Shown piece after piece: positions 1-7,209 of a stretch of 8,319 bases of DNA; position 1 is the first letter of the stretch; each line of letters starts with the position of its first letter. Source of the DNA: Bacteroidetes bacterium ADurb.Bin302 (GTDB lineage Bacteria > Bacteroidota > Bacteroidia > Bacteroidales > Paludibacteraceae); the NCBI GenBank assembly GCA_002069025.1, contig MWBK01000239.1, positions 1-8,319 on the forward strand, in the 5' to 3' direction. The position numbers were made by a program, and so were the translations under genes. The notes below the pieces were generated by a model, which saw only the letters and a list, made by a program, of their open reading frames with translations, was not told the DNA's origin and ran no database searches.

Positions 1-1
1 C

Positions 2-1999
2 ACAAATGCCAGTTATTCATGGACTACAACAGAGACGACTTCTGCAATAGATGTGACTGCTCCTAATAATTATTCGGTAACAGTAACCAATGATGACAAT
101 GGTTGTTTTGCAACAAGTCCTGCTATAACAATAACAGAGGATAAAACAGCTCCAACTGCAACAATAACATCAACAACTACAGTCTTAACATGCGTAATAA
201 CATCCATTACAATATCAGCTTCGACAGATGCTGTAAATGCAAGCTATTTGTGGAGTAATGGCGAAACGACTCCTTCTATTGATGTAACATTACCGGATAC
301 TTATTCTGTTCAAATTACAAATAACGATAATGGTTGTTCGACAATAAGTAATCAGATTATCATTACAGATGGTTCTAATAAACCAACTGCAACTATAACA
401 TCTACGGCGACAGAAATAACCTGCCAAATAACATCCATTACAATATCAGCTTCGACAGATGCTGTAAATGCAAGCTATTTGTGGAGTACAGGTGAAATAA
501 ATTCTTATATTGAAGTTACAGAAGCAGGTACTTATTCTGTTCAAATTACAAATAACGATAATTCTTGTTCACAAATAAGTAACGAAATTATCATTACAGA
601 TAGTTCTGATCGACCAAGTGCAACAATAACAACTACGAGGACAGAGCTAACATGTGCAATAAGCTCGATAACATTGACAGCAGAAACAGATGCTGCAAAT
701 GTAATGTATTACTGGAGTACTACAGAAAGCACCTCAAGCATAGAAGTATCAGGAGCAGGAGATTACACTGTAACCATAACTAATTTAGACAACCATTGTT
801 CGTCAACTAGTTTGCCGGTTGAAATTACTGAAAATAAAGTAGTTCCATTGGCTAATGTAACATCTTCAGCCACAGAACTAACTTGTACAACAACTTCGAT
901 AACATTAACAGCATCAACAGATGTGACTAATGCCAGTTATTTGTGGAGTACAAACGAGACGACTTCTGAAATAGACGTGACTACTGCCGGTAATTATTCG
1001 GTGGAGGTAACAAATGAGGATAATGGTTGCTCGACAATAAGTCTTCCTGTTTCTATTACTGAAGATAAAGTTGCTCCTACTGCAACAATTTCATCTACCG
1101 AAACAGTACTTACATGTATAAGAACATCAATAACATTGACAGCAGTAACAAATGCAACTAATGCAAGTTATTTATGGGAAGATGGAAGCGCGCAAATAAG
1201 TTTTGACGCTACTTCAACAGGTAACTATTCTGTTGAGATAACAAATAACGATAATGGTTGTTCAACTACGAGCAATTCAATAGTAATTACAGAAGATGTT
1301 AACAAGCCGGTGGCTGCCATACAATCATTAAGTACTATAATTACATGTGATCAGACGTCAATCGATTTACAAGCATTAACAGATGCTGTAAATGCTAGTT
1401 ATTTGTGGAGTGAAGGTAGTGTTGATCCTGCAATAAATGTAAATGCAGCAGGTAATTATACGGTAACAGTAACTAATACTGACAATGGCTGTAGTTCAAT
1501 AAGTTTACCAATTGAAATTACTGAAAATACTAAGATCCCTGATGTTCAAATAAATTCTTCAAACAGTGAACTTAATTGCATTGTTCATACAATAACTCTT
1601 AGTGCAATAACTGATGCAGTAAATCCTAGTTATTTGTGGAATGATGGAAGTTATAATGAGGATTTGTTAGTTTCGGCGGCGGGAATATATTCTGTTAGTG
1701 TAACAGATCAAGTTAATGGCTGTAGTTTTACAAGTGGGCCTGTAAATATTACTGAAAATACAGTTTTACCTACAGCCGCAATTACATCGCTTGAAACAGA
1801 ACTTACATGTTTGATAACCAGTATAACATTAACAGCTGTTACAGATGCCGTGAATCCTGAATATGAATGGAGTAATGGATCTAACTTGGCAAGTCTTTCG
1901 GTTGATGCAGCAGGAAACTATACAGTAACTGTAACCAATTTAAACAACGGATGCGAAACAACTAGTTTGCCTATAACAATTACTAGTGATATAATTGTA
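2..1999 (+). repeat. Tandem 231-bp (77-residue) coding repeat array, one partial and eight full units
   Basis: Full units begin at 152, 383, 614, 845, 1076, 1307, 1538 and 1769; the partial unit at 2-151 corresponds to unit positions 28-77. All eight full units align over 77 codons with no insertion or deletion. Each starts with Pro and has Cys at position 14 (mostly L-T-C) and Cys at 62 (mostly N-G-C), with Trp at 34. Units 1 and 2 are nearly identical over parts of their length: 196-257 equals 427-488 exactly (62 bases) and 298-331 equals 529-562 exactly. More distal units are more diverged. The array probably continues upstream of the window. Confidence 0.95.
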
Positions 2000-2986
2000 C
2001 CTCAGATTAGTTTACAAGTAATCGATCCTGTATGTTCTCCGGAAACAGTAAATCTTAGCGATGCAGTTTTGTCAAGTGATGCTGATAACATACATTACTA
2101 CGAAGATGCAGCCTTGCAACAGGAAGTAACAGATTTATTAATAAGTATTCCGGGAGAATACAGATATTATATTGTTGGTGAAAACAATAATGGATGTAAA
2201 TCTATTCCACAATCTGTTTCTATTGGAATTTATGAATTGCAGGTTAGTAACTTTGTTTCCGCTAACATTTGTGCCGGAGAAACTGTTGTTCTATGGGCAG
2301 AAGGTACAGGACCGCAAGCAGATATGTATGTTTATAATATTCATGAACCGGGTGATGTACTAAGCGGCAATAAGACAGATAATCGTTTCGAAGTAAACGT
2401 AACGCCATATCAAACTACTACTTATTCATTGTCTGTAGTAAATGGAGTATGTCAATATGATGCTGATATGAATGTTTTAGTATGGCCATTACCATCTTTC
2501 ACGGTTGAACAAACAGATCCGCAAACAGCTACTTTAAATATGCTGGATGTCTCAGAATCACCTTATGTATATATGTTAGATGGTACTGAAATGCTTTTTG
2601 ATACAGATCCACCATACGTATTTACTGTAAATGCAGGAGATCATGAAATGTATGTTTCGGATGTAAATGGATGTGAGAATGTAGTAGAATTCTTTGTTGA
2701 CAACTCGAAGATGCCTATAATGATACCAAAATTCTTCAGTCCAAATGATGATGGCCAAAATGATACATGGGAAATCGGAAATATTGATTATTATCCGAAT
2801 GCTTTGATACAAATATATGATCGTTATCATAAATTAATAATTGAATACAAAGGCTCTGATAGAGGATGGGATGGAACATATAGAGGTCATCAAATGCCAT
2901 CTACAGATTACTGGTATTTAATCAAGATACCGGAATTAGGTAAACCACAAGTCGGACATTTTAGCTTGTTGAGAGGAAAAATATAA
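2..2986 (+). CDS. Large repetitive surface adhesin-like protein with C-terminal CHU_C (type IX secretion) domain, 5'-truncated
   Basis: The reading frame is open to the left edge (first full codon at base 2), so the true start is outside the window. The GTG at 53 lies inside a repeat and is not a credible start. The visible 994 residues hold the last 50 residues of one repeat, then eight complete 77-residue repeats (bases 152-1999). Three diverged Ig-like domains follow (about 2000-2242, 2243-2490, 2491-2725). The last 86 residues (from 2726) match the gliding-motility-associated C-terminal domain: FFSPNDDGQNDTW, then IYDRYHK, then GWDGTYRG, then YWYLIKI. In known Bacteroidota proteins this domain directs export by the type IX secretion system and surface attachment. 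The repeats resemble SprB-type adhesin repeats (Cys, Y-W-S-N-G, Y-S-V-T, N-G-C) but lack the glycine-rich loop of the classic form. An adhesin or cell-surface filament role is inferred; the ligand is unknown. No frameshift is seen, and a strong terminator follows directly. Confidence 0.88.
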   Translation, partial: TNASYSWTTTETTSAIDVTAPNNYSVTVTNDDNGCFATSPAITITEDKTAPTATITSTTTVLTCVITSITISASTDAVNASYLWSNGETTPSIDVTLPDTYSVQITNNDNGCSTISNQIIITDGSNKPTATITSTATEITCQITSITISASTDAVNASYLWSTGEINSYIEVTEAGTYSVQITNNDNSCSQISNEIIITDSSDRPSATITTTRTELTCAISSITLTAETDAANVMYYWSTTESTSSIEVSGAGDYTVTITNLDNHCSSTSLPVEITENKVVPLANVTSSATELTCTTTSITLTASTDVTNASYLWSTNETTSEIDVTTAGNYSVEVTNEDNGCSTISLPVSITEDKVAPTATISSTETVLTCIRTSITLTAVTNATNASYLWEDGSAQISFDATSTGNYSVEITNNDNGCSTTSNSIVITEDVNKPVAAIQSLSTIITCDQTSIDLQALTDAVNASYLWSEGSVDPAINVNAAGNYTVTVTNTDNGCSSISLPIEITENTKIPDVQINSSNSELNCIVHTITLSAITDAVNPSYLWNDGSYNEDLLVSAAGIYSVSVTDQVNGCSFTSGPVNITENTVLPTAAITSLETELTCLITSITLTAVTDAVNPEYEWSNGSNLASLSVDAAGNYTVTVTNLNNGCETTSLPITITSDIIVPQISLQVIDPVCSPETVNLSDAVLSSDADNIHYYEDAALQQEVTDLLISIPGEYRYYIVGENNNGCKSIPQSVSIGIYELQVSNFVSANICAGETVVLWAEGTGPQADMYVYNIHEPGDVLSGNKTDNRFEVNVTPYQTTTYSLSVVNGVCQYDADMNVLVWPLPSFTVEQTDPQTATLNMLDVSESPYVYMLDGTEMLFDTDPPYVFTVNAGDHEMYVSDVNGCENVVEFFVDNSKMPIMIPKFFSPNDDGQNDTWEIGNIDYYPNALIQIYDRYHKLIIEYKGSDRGWDGTYRGHQMPSTDYWYLIKIPELGKPQVGHFSLLRGKI

Positions 2987-2989
2987 TTT

Positions 2990-3028
2990 AAAAATATGGC
3001 AAACTTTTTTAGCTTGCCATATTTTTTT
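2990..3028 (+). terminator. Intrinsic terminator after the repeat protein gene
   Basis: A perfect 13-bp inverted repeat pairs 2990-3002 with 3014-3026 (core AATATGGCAA / TTGCCATATT) across an 11-base loop. The right arm runs into seven consecutive T (3022-3028). It starts three bases after the TAA of the repeat protein, so it should end that transcript and separate it from the lamin-tail gene, which has its own promoter. Confidence 0.9.
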
Positions 3029-3039
3029 ATCCCAACCCA

Positions 3040-3072
3040 ATTGTGAGTTCGAGCAAAAAATTAGTAAATTTG
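3040..3072 (+). promoter_or_regulatory. Bacteroidota-type promoter for the lamin-tail protein gene
   Basis: TAAATTTG at 3065-3072 matches the TAnnTTTG -7 element. An ATTG at 3040-3043 lies 21 bases upstream, compatible with a weak -33 element. The predicted transcription start is near 3077-3082. That is downstream of the ATG at 3075, which is the main reason for choosing the later start at 3120. Confidence 0.65.
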
Positions 3073-3119
3073 CCATGCATTTGCTAATGCGATTATTCAC
3101 ATCTAATTCTTACATCTAT

Positions 3120-4556
3120 ATGTTACATTTTAAGTACACTGCGTTTTGTTTGATCGTTTTTGTATGTCCGTATGCAAATAAATTATTTGCGTGGAATGGT
3201 GATACAGATAAATTCAAAATAGATAATTTAGAACTGAGTTTAAACGCTCCGGGCGAATCAGGTATTGCATATATTTCGGAAGAATCTTCATACAACTACA
3301 ACGCGACGTGGGAGTGTACTTTGTCTTTTGATTTTACTCCCAGTTCGGCAAATTATGTTAAGTGGTATTTGATTTCAGATCAAGAAGATTTGACATCATC
3401 ATTGAATGGCTATTTTTTAAGAATCGGATATACCGATAAGAATATATGTCTATATCGACAGAATGGTCAATCAAATATAAAGCTTGCAGAAGGTCAGGCC
3501 GGACGATTATCTACTCCAAAATCAAAAATTGAATTAAGAATACTGCGTGATGTAAAAGGATTATGGACTGTTCGGTCTCGTTTATCAGATGAATCAAATT
3601 TTATAGATGAGTTCGAGACTATTGATAACACCCATGAAAGATGCAAATATCATGGATTTGTTTGCGTTTATACGTCTACTCGCAGTAAAGGATTTCATTT
3701 CACTTCATTATATGCATCCGGAAATGAATACATTGATATCCTTCCTCCTAAACCATTAGAAATAGTATTTAATGAAATACTTTTTAGACCATTTGATGAT
3801 GGGAGCGATTTTGTTGAATTGTATAATAATTCAGGTAATATATTACAATTAAGCAGTGTGAAAATTGCGAATAGAAAAAAAGAAATTATGCTTCCTTCAT
3901 ATAAATTATACCCCAATGCATATGTGGTATTGTGTTCGAATAAAGATGCCGTATGTGCTTTTTACCAGTGTAAGTCTGATACGCTGTTCGTAGAAACAGA
4001 TTTGCCAAGCATGCCGAATGATTCAGGTTATTTGGCATTATTATCGGAAGATGGATTGGTCTTAGATAGCTTGTTATATGAAAGTTCTATGCATCAAGCT
4101 CTAGTAATTAATAACAAAGGCGTATCGCTCGAACGTATTAATCAAAATAGTTCATCTTGGACTTCCGCTTCATATAGTGTAGGATATGCTACTCCCGGCT
4201 ATAAAAACTCACAATTTACAGACTTTGATTATGCTAATTCTGATACAATCGAATGGACTTCTTCAGAATTATTCAGTCCTGATAATGATGGCAATAATGA
4301 TGTTCTGTATGTTTATTACAAAACGAAAGTCGGAACTTATGCAAATGTGTGGGTATATCATTCCTCAGGTTATCCGATAAAGCAATTGTGTAAAAATGAA
4401 TTGCTTTCATCAAGCGGAACAATTTTATGGGATGGTAGAAATGAATCAGGAAAGCTTTGCTCAATAGGAATATATGTGATATGTATAGAGACATATTCGG
4501 AAGACGGAATTAGTGCAAAAAAGAAAATTCCTATTGTGTTGTCTGCTAAAAAATAA
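3120..4556 (+). CDS. Exported lamin-tail domain protein with gliding-motility/FlgD-Ig-like C-terminal domain
   Basis: The chosen start gives 478 residues and opens with a signal peptide: short basic stretch, hydrophobic core (FCLIVFV), and a likely cut after KLFA, about residue 24. The frame is open to an earlier ATG at 3075 (493 residues), but that start precedes the predicted transcription start and would put 15 extra residues before the signal sequence. Numbered from the chosen start, residues about 25-200 are an unrecognised, probably beta-rich region, perhaps a concanavalin-like fold. Residues about 212-360 resemble a lamin-tail domain (IVFNEILFRP, then DFVELYNNSG, then YPNAYVVL). The last ~95 residues begin LFSPDNDGNNDVLYV and continue through ILWDGRNESGK and IGIYVICIE. 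These fit a gliding-motility or FlgD-type Ig C-terminal domain, suggesting a type IX cargo. The molecular function is unknown; surface or cell-wall association is inferred. It lies between two surface/metabolic units with its own promoter, and no terminator is evident before gpmI. Confidence 0.82.
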   Translation: MLHFKYTAFCLIVFVCPYANKLFAWNGDTDKFKIDNLELSLNAPGESGIAYISEESSYNYNATWECTLSFDFTPSSANYVKWYLISDQEDLTSSLNGYFLRIGYTDKNICLYRQNGQSNIKLAEGQAGRLSTPKSKIELRILRDVKGLWTVRSRLSDESNFIDEFETIDNTHERCKYHGFVCVYTSTRSKGFHFTSLYASGNEYIDILPPKPLEIVFNEILFRPFDDGSDFVELYNNSGNILQLSSVKIANRKKEIMLPSYKLYPNAYVVLCSNKDAVCAFYQCKSDTLFVETDLPSMPNDSGYLALLSEDGLVLDSLLYESSMHQALVINNKGVSLERINQNSSSWTSASYSVGYATPGYKNSQFTDFDYANSDTIEWTSSELFSPDNDGNNDVLYVYYKTKVGTYANVWVYHSSGYPIKQLCKNELLSSSGTILWDGRNESGKLCSIGIYVICIETYSEDGISAKKKIPIVLSAKK

Positions 4557-4576
4557 GCTAATTCATCTTTTTTACG

Positions 4577-4584
4577 TACATTTG
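4577..4584 (+). promoter_or_regulatory. Putative -7 promoter element for gpmI
   Basis: TACATTTG fits TAnnTTTG and ends 32 bases before the gpmI ATG, giving a short A-rich leader without a clear Shine-Dalgarno. No convincing -33 TTTG lies at the usual spacing, so some gpmI transcription may be read-through from the preceding gene. Confidence 0.55.
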
Positions 4585-4616
4585 TGCTTCGAAAATAATA
4601 TAAACAATATACAACA

Positions 4617-6131
4617 ATGGCAAAGAAAGCACTATTAATTATCCTAGACGGATGGGGAATCGGAAATCGTGATAAAGCAGATATTATTTACAATACTCCG
4701 ACACCATATTGGGACTCATTGTTAAAGAATTATCCAAATTCACAATTGCAAGCATCAGGTGAAAATGTAGGTTTACCCGATGGTCAAATGGGAAATTCTG
4801 AAGTTGGGCACCTTAACATTGGTGCAGGTAGAGTAGTTTATCAAGATTTGGTGAAAATCAATTTAGCATGTCGTGATAATTCTATTTTGAAAAACGAAGA
4901 GATTGTATCAGCTTTTAGCTATGCAAAGAATACCGGTAAATCAGTTCATCTTATGGGTCTAACTTCAGATGGCGGAGTGCATAGTTCTTTAGATCATTTG
5001 TTTAAATTATGTGATATCGCTAATAGCTATAATATTGAAAATACATTTATTCACTGCTTTATGGATGGTCGTGATACAGATCCTAAGAGTGGAAAAGGTT
5101 TTATTGAACAATTAGATGCTTATACTAAGAACATTACAGCTAAGATAGCATCTATTGTAGGACGTTATTACGCAATGGATCGTGATAAACGTTGGGAACG
5201 TGTACGTGAGGCATACGATTTATTGGTAAACGGAACCGGTAAGGCTGCTGGTTGTATGGTGAAAGCTATGCAAGAGTCTTATGATGAAGGTGTTACAGAT
5301 GAGTTCGTAAAGCCGATTGTAAACAAATCGGTTGATGGACGTATTAAAGCCGGTGATGTTGTAATCTTCTTCAATTATAGAAACGATAGAGCAAAAGAGT
5401 TGACAGTAGTTTTAACTCAACAAGATATGCCAGAGGCAGGGATGAAAACAATTCCTGATTTGCAGTATTATTGCATGACTCCTTATGATTCATCATTTAA
5501 AGGAGTACATATATTGTTTGATAAGGACAATGTTTCGAATACCCTAGGAGAATATTTATCAAATCAAGGCAAGAAACAATTACATATAGCTGAAACAGAA
5601 AAGTATGCCCATGTTACATTTTTCTTTAATGGTGGTAGAGAGGCTCCATATAAAAATGAGGAACGTATCTTGATTAACTCACCAAAGGTTGCAACATACG
5701 ACTTAAAACCCGAAATGAGTGCATATGAAGTTAAAGACGCTTTGGTTACCGAAATAGATAAGCAGAAATTCGATTTCATAGTTGTTAACTATGCAAATGG
5801 GGATATGGTTGGCCATACCGGAATATATGATGCAATAACTAAAGCAGTTGTAACTGTTGATGCTTGTGTTCGCGACACAGTTGAAGCTGCTAAACGTAAT
5901 GATTATGAGGTTATTATAATAGCAGACCACGGAAACGCAGACAATGCAGTTAATCCTGACGGAACTCCAAATACGGCACACTCCCTAAATCCGGTACCTT
6001 TTGTATATGTAACGTCAAACAAATCAGCTAAGGTACAAAACGGAATTTTGGCAGACGTTGCACCATCGATTTTAAATATTATGGGGATGGCTCAACCGGC
6101 CGAAATGACGGGTAAAAATTTAATTGATTAA
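4617..6131 (+). CDS. gpmI: 2,3-bisphosphoglycerate-independent phosphoglycerate mutase
   Basis: This enzyme interconverts 3- and 2-phosphoglycerate in cytoplasmic glycolysis and gluconeogenesis through a phosphoserine intermediate, and it uses two metal ions (usually Mn). At 504 residues it has the normal full length for the family. The N-terminus has ILDGWG with metal ligand Asp11. The nucleophile is Ser61 in [15 protein letters not shown]. The remaining metal ligands appear as Asp396 and His400 (NGDMVGHTG), Asp437-His438 (ADHGNAD) and His455 (TAHS). Substrate-binding residues expected for the family are present: His122, Arg152, Arg183, Arg189, Arg255, Arg258 and Lys329. All catalytic residues are intact, so an active enzyme is expected. 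The ATG at 4617 starts the conserved N-terminal strand directly and sits behind a TAnnTTTG element. The gene appears to be monocistronic housekeeping. Confidence 0.98.
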   Translation: MAKKALLIILDGWGIGNRDKADIIYNTPTPYWDSLLKNYPNSQLQASGENVGLPDGQMGNSEVGHLNIGAGRVVYQDLVKINLACRDNSILKNEEIVSAFSYAKNTGKSVHLMGLTSDGGVHSSLDHLFKLCDIANSYNIENTFIHCFMDGRDTDPKSGKGFIEQLDAYTKNITAKIASIVGRYYAMDRDKRWERVREAYDLLVNGTGKAAGCMVKAMQESYDEGVTDEFVKPIVNKSVDGRIKAGDVVIFFNYRNDRAKELTVVLTQQDMPEAGMKTIPDLQYYCMTPYDSSFKGVHILFDKDNVSNTLGEYLSNQGKKQLHIAETEKYAHVTFFFNGGREAPYKNEERILINSPKVATYDLKPEMSAYEVKDALVTEIDKQKFDFIVVNYANGDMVGHTGIYDAITKAVVTVDACVRDTVEAAKRNDYEVIIIADHGNADNAVNPDGTPNTAHSLNPVPFVYVTSNKSAKVQNGILADVAPSILNIMGMAQPAEMTGKNLID

Positions 6132-6190
6132 TTAAGCGACTCTTTTTTGAGCAGATTGTTGTGTGTTTTTATAAAAAAAAGCTCAATAAT

Positions 6191-6221
6191 TTTGTTGATT
6201 TTGGAAATAGTGTTACCTTTG
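6191..6221 (+). promoter_or_regulatory. Near-consensus Bacteroidota promoter for rpmH
   Basis: TTTG at 6191-6194 and TACCTTTG at 6214-6221 are separated by 19 bases, matching the TTTG / TAnnTTTG consensus closely. It is the best promoter in the window, as expected for a highly expressed ribosomal protein gene. The predicted start near 6228 leaves a leader of roughly 37 bases ending in an AT-rich stretch before the ATG. Confidence 0.8.
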
Positions 6222-6264
6222 CCGTCCCGAACATTGGAAAGAAATAAATAAAATATAGATAATT

Positions 6265-6426
6265 ATGAAACGTACATTTCAACCTTCAAACAGAAAAAGA
6301 GCCAACAAACACGGTTTTCGTGAAAGAATGTCTACTCCTAACGGTCGCCGCGTATTAGCTGCACGCCGTGCAAAAGGCAGAAAAAAACTTACTGTATCTG
6401 ACGAGGCTGCAATAAGACGTAACTAA
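6265..6426 (+). CDS. rpmH: 50S ribosomal protein L34
   Basis: This is a 53-residue, strongly basic protein. It starts [19 protein letters not shown] and continues with [20 protein letters not shown] and KLTVSD, the near-invariant bacterial L34 sequence that packs into 23S rRNA of the large ribosomal subunit. The length fits Bacteroidota L34. The family N-terminus fixes the start. It has its own strong promoter and its own terminator, so it is a single-gene transcript. The frequent partners rnpA, yidC and dnaA are absent; gpmI lies upstream and a PASTA/rluD operon downstream. Confidence 0.98.
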   Translation: MKRTFQPSNRKRANKHGFRERMSTPNGRRVLAARRAKGRKKLTVSDEAAIRRN

Positions 6427-6467
6427 TTATATTGAAGATAATATCTTCGATATACAACCCATAAACT

Positions 6468-6501
6468 AACGGGGCGAAATTGTAATTTCGCCCCGTTTCT
6501 T
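6468..6501 (+). terminator. Intrinsic terminator after rpmH
   Basis: A perfect 13-bp GC-rich stem pairs 6468-6480 (AACGGGGCGAAAT) with 6485-6497 (ATTTCGCCCCGTT) around a TGTA loop. It is followed by a short T-rich tail (TTTCTT). It stands out against the AT-rich background and isolates rpmH from the next operon. Confidence 0.9.
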
Positions 6502-6535
6502 GTACTTATCTGTGATATTATAAACGAAATTACAT

Positions 6536-6543
6536 TATCTTTG
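6536..6543 (+). promoter_or_regulatory. Putative -7 promoter element for the PASTA-rluD operon
   Basis: TATCTTTG fits TAnnTTTG and ends 33 bases before the PASTA gene ATG, close to the spacing seen for gpmI. A TGTG at 6511-6514 could serve as a weak -33 element with a 21-base spacer. Confidence 0.6.
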
Positions 6544-6576
6544 CCTATCTGTTAGTGATAATCCAAAACGAACTAC

Positions 6577-7209
6577 ATGAAAAAACTGATTGATTTTTTT
6601 AAGAGACATAATTTTCTAAGAAATTTGTTGTACATATCAATAGCATCTTTCCTTCTTATTGTTGGTGTTCTATGGTGGCTAAATATATACACACATCATG
6701 GTGAGAGTGAAATCGTGCCAAATATCAAGAACCTTAAAATGGAATCAGCAGTAAAATTATTAGAAAACAAAGGTCTGAATTATGAAGTTGTGGATTCTGT
6801 ATATCAAAAAGGTTCCCCTCCCGGAAATGTTGTTGAGCAAGACCCTCAGCCGGGTTCTTTTGTAAAAAGAGATCGAAAAATATATATCGTAATAAATGCA
6901 AGATCTGTGCAGATGTTACCATTGCCTTCGGCATCAGATATATCATTACGTCAATCAAAATCAATATTGGAAGGGTCGGGATTTAAAGTAGCAGAAATTG
7001 AATATAAACCATCAGCATATAAAGATTTGGTGTTGAGTGTTCAATATAAAGGTAGAGAAGTTGTTGCCGGTGATCGTATACCGGCCGAATCGGCATTGGT
7101 TTTATGGGTAGGAAGCGGCTCCTTAGAAGAAATAGAGGAAGAGTCAGATACCTTATCTTCAGAAGATATAATTGGTGAAAGTAGTCTTGAAGAAGAAATA
7201 GTTTTCTAA
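6577..7209 (+). CDS. Membrane-anchored PASTA domain protein lacking a kinase domain
   Basis: The protein has 210 residues. A basic N-terminus (MKKLIDFFKRHNFLR) precedes one membrane helix (about 15-36), which predicts a cytoplasmic N-terminus and a periplasmic C-terminus. PASTA domain 1 spans about 45-108 (IVPNIKNL, then AVKLLENKGL, then VEQDPQPGSFV). PASTA domain 2 spans about 112-180 (LPLPSAS, then QSKSILEGSGF, then VVAGDRIPAESAL). PASTA domains in other proteins bind peptidoglycan fragments or regulate penicillin-binding proteins and Ser/Thr kinases; here no kinase or transpeptidase domain is attached. Residues 183-210 form an unusual tail with 12 acidic and no basic residues. The stop codon overlaps the ATG of the rluD-like gene by one base, implying translational coupling. 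A cell-envelope or peptidoglycan-sensing role is inferred, not shown. Confidence 0.9.
   Translation: MKKLIDFFKRHNFLRNLLYISIASFLLIVGVLWWLNIYTHHGESEIVPNIKNLKMESAVKLLENKGLNYEVVDSVYQKGSPPGNVVEQDPQPGSFVKRDRKIYIVINARSVQMLPLPSASDISLRQSKSILEGSGFKVAEIEYKPSAYKDLVLSVQYKGREVVAGDRIPAESALVLWVGSGSLEEIEEESDTLSSEDIIGESSLEEEIVF

Noticed and set aside
152..1999. Periodic direct repeats as a CRISPR array or minisatellite
   Set aside because: The 231-base period is one long open frame with protein-level conservation and drift at synonymous sites; there is no short repeat/unique spacer pattern.
2576..2830. Minus-strand open frame opposite the CHU_C domain
   Set aside because: It lies wholly within a well-supported plus-strand domain, has no promoter or start context, and its composition is that of an antisense shadow.
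53..2986. GTG at 53 as the start of the repeat protein
   Set aside because: The frame is open to base 2 and the upstream codons (T-N-A-S-Y) continue the repeat pattern, so the gene is truncated by the window, not started here.
4273..4494. Minus-strand open frame within the lamin-tail gene
   Set aside because: It overlaps a conserved C-terminal domain on the other strand and resembles no family; AT-rich shadow frame.
5564..5981. Two minus-strand open frames within gpmI
   Set aside because: They overlap the catalytic C-terminal half of gpmI and have no independent support.
6147..6186. Possible terminator after gpmI (TTGAGC / GCTCAA)
   Set aside because: Only six base pairs around a 28-base loop and no clean T-run after it; too weak to list as a feature, although an end of transcript in 6132-6190 is plausible.
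6434..6448. GAAGAT / ATCTTC hairpin after rpmH
   Set aside because: A short AT-rich 6-bp stem with no T-tail; the GC-rich hairpin at 6468-6497 is the convincing terminator.
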